DNA of 14,050 bases from Prevotellaceae bacterium UBA1787 (lineage in GTDB: Bacteria > Bacteroidota > Bacteroidia > Bacteroidales > Bacteroidaceae): NCBI GenBank assembly GCA_002315195.1, contig DCGD01000142.1, forward strand, positions 6,953 through 21,002, read 5' to 3'. This document shows positions 12,634-14,050 of this stretch, piece after piece. The notes beneath the pieces were generated by a model. That model saw nothing but the letters and a program-made list of their open reading frames with translations. It searched no databases and was not told where the DNA came from. The first letter of the stretch is position 1; every line of letters begins with the position of its first letter. The translations under genes and the position numbers were made by a program.

Positions 12634-14050
12634 TTACTGTGCGGGAAGGAACGGTGAAGGAAGGGTGTTGAGCAGGTCCGCCTTTCCCTCGTTGACAAGT
12701 TTCACGATGAGCTGGCCGAACAGCGTGTTGGCCCAGGCGAACCAACTGCGCGAGAATTTGCGGGCGTCATCCTTGTTGTAACTTTCGTGAATAAACCCTT
12801 TGCCGGCGTCCGTGTCCATGATGGAAAGAAGGCATTGGCGTATTTCTTCGTCATTGGTTGAAGTATGCGCCTTGATGATGACGCTCATGGGCCATACCAT
12901 GTCGTAGCCGTTGTGGGGTCCGCCTATGCCTTCGCCCGCTTGTCCCTTGAAGAAGTAGGGATTGTCCAAACTCCATACAAAGCGGCGCGTGTTTTGGTAA
13001 ATGGGGTCGTTTGCCGCCATGCAGTCCAAGAGCGGCATGGAGAGAAGTCCGGGCGCGTTGGCATCGTCCATGAGCAGTTGGCTGCCGTAGCCATCCACTT
13101 CAAAGGCGTATATGTCACCGTATTTCGGGTGATGCGCAATGGCATACCGGTCGAGTGCGGTTTTGACTTCCGCCGCCAGGGCGGTACATTCGGCGGCGGT
13201 TTCGTTGTAGCCCGCCTTTGTCAGCATCTTGGCCGCCTTGCCGAGAACGGAAACGGCGAAGAAATTGCTCGGTATCAAATAAGGGAAAATGGTGCAGTCG
13301 TCGGAGGGCCTGAAACATGAGGCGATGAGTCCGCAGGGTTTGGCGGGATGGCCGTATCCGTAGTTGCTTTGCGTATCGTGCATGGCATGGGTTGTACGGG
13401 CGAATTTGTAGGGCGTGCGGAAACCGTCCTTGCGTTGTTGCTGGCGCATGGTCTGAAGGACAGTCACCACGGCCTTGTGCCAAAGTTCGTTGATGATGGT
13501 ATCGTCGCCGGTGGCCTGCCAATAAGCATAGGCGAGGTAGAGCGGATAACAGAGTGAATCCAGTTCGTATTTTCTTTCAAAAACGCCCGGTTTCATTTCC
13601 GTGTGGTCATCGGCGTGTTCCGCTTTTCCCCCGTGGGCGTAGAATGCGTTGGCGTAGGGGTCCAGCAGCAGGTACTTGGCCTGGCGGAAAATCACGCCTC
13701 TGATCAGTTTGCGCAATGCCTTGTCCTTTTTGCAGAGGGCGACGTAAGGCAGGATTTGCGCGGAGGAATCGCGCAGCCACATGGCGTTGATGTCACCGGT
13801 GATGACGTAGGTGTCGTCATCGCCGTTTTCCTCTCCGTGGAACAGAATGGTCGTGTCCAGCGTATTGGGATAGCAATTCTCGAACATCCATGAAAGATAG
13901 GGGTGTTTCAGGATTTTCTTGACGCGTGCGATTTCCTGTTCAACAGCCTCCGAATAAAAGCGGCGGGCGTCCTTTGCGGGGCGGCAGGAAGTGATGACGG
14001 CTGTGTTGTCTTTTGGCAAGGCATCTGAGTGGGCGGCCATGGTGGTTGAA
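12634..14050 (-). CDS. Glycoside hydrolase family 125 exo-alpha-1,6-mannosidase (5' end outside window)
   Basis: Counting from the ATG at 14040, 468 residues of a GH125 (former DUF1237) enzyme are visible. This family removes terminal alpha-1,6-linked mannose with inversion and needs no metal. Family segments are SWMFENCYPNTLDTT (50-64), ITGDINAMWLRDSSAQ (80-95), FRPSDD (243-248), GGPHNGYDMVWPMS (373-386), GFIHESYNKDD (415-425) and SWFAWANTLFG (432-442). From the 173-residue spacing of the known acid and base (Asp220, Glu393 of the Clostridium perfringens enzyme), the acid is D247 or D248 and the base is E419. The frame stays open to the window edge and the ATG at 14040 has no signal peptide. 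An upstream start with an export signal is likely, as in many Bacteroidetes GH125 proteins. It suggests use of host or yeast mannose glycans. Confidence 0.93.
   Translation of the reverse strand, partial: STTMAAHSDALPKDNTAVITSCRPAKDARRFYSEAVEQEIARVKKILKHPYLSWMFENCYPNTLDTTILFHGEENGDDDTYVITGDINAMWLRDSSAQILPYVALCKKDKALRKLIRGVIFRQAKYLLLDPYANAFYAHGGKAEHADDHTEMKPGVFERKYELDSLCYPLYLAYAYWQATGDDTIINELWHKAVVTVLQTMRQQQRKDGFRTPYKFARTTHAMHDTQSNYGYGHPAKPCGLIASCFRPSDDCTIFPYLIPSNFFAVSVLGKAAKMLTKAGYNETAAECTALAAEVKTALDRYAIAHHPKYGDIYAFEVDGYGSQLLMDDANAPGLLSMPLLDCMAANDPIYQNTRRFVWSLDNPYFFKGQAGEGIGGPHNGYDMVWPMSVIIKAHTSTNDEEIRQCLLSIMDTDAGKGFIHESYNKDDARKFSRSWFAWANTLFGQLIVKLVNEGKADLLNTLPSPFLPAQ

Overview
The window looks like a chromosomal piece of a member of the Bacteroidales, probably Prevotella or a close relative. 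The reasons are the DUF4290 and DUF3256 family genes, a cysteine-free (type B) ribosomal protein L31, a KamA-family enzyme with a long N-terminal extension, little sign of Shine-Dalgarno sequences, and several upstream sites matching the Bacteroidetes primary promoter (TTTG, about 19-20 bases, then TAnnTTTG). Assignment below order level is inference. I see no phage, integrase, IS element, CRISPR array or rRNA.

Layout. Positions 1-57 hold the 3' end of a tRNA and its terminator. A gene-poor stretch with several hairpins follows (58-390). A small lipoprotein gene (minus) and a CCA-adding tRNA nucleotidyltransferase (plus) diverge from 793-889. The cca gene converges on a minus-strand housekeeping cluster that reads DUF4290, rimM, dxr, rseP (6144 down to 2341). 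This links ribosome maturation, the first committed step of isoprenoid synthesis and the site-2 protease. The murA gene that I know between DUF4290 and rimM in relatives is absent. The terminator of this cluster appears to lie inside the 3' end of the convergent cca coding sequence. Further right on the minus strand are tsaB, a DUF3256 gene and rpmE (L31).

From 8719 the content is more accessory. A 653-residue radical SAM/PLP aminomutase of the KamA family has lost the two aspartates that read the lysine side chain in lysine 2,3-aminomutase. It has Lys and Asn there instead, the pair I recall from glutamate 2,3-aminomutase, so beta-glutamate is its likely product. A possible 51-codon cysteine-rich reading frame starts directly at its stop codon. 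Divergent from it is an NCS2 purine permease, which converges on a GH125 alpha-mannosidase running off the right edge.

The best leads are the predicted glutamate specificity of the aminomutase, the cysteine-rich small frame behind it, the long-range complementarity that could cover the DUF4290 start codon, the murA loss, and the terminator embedded in cca. I found no clear evidence for an entirely new multi-gene system.
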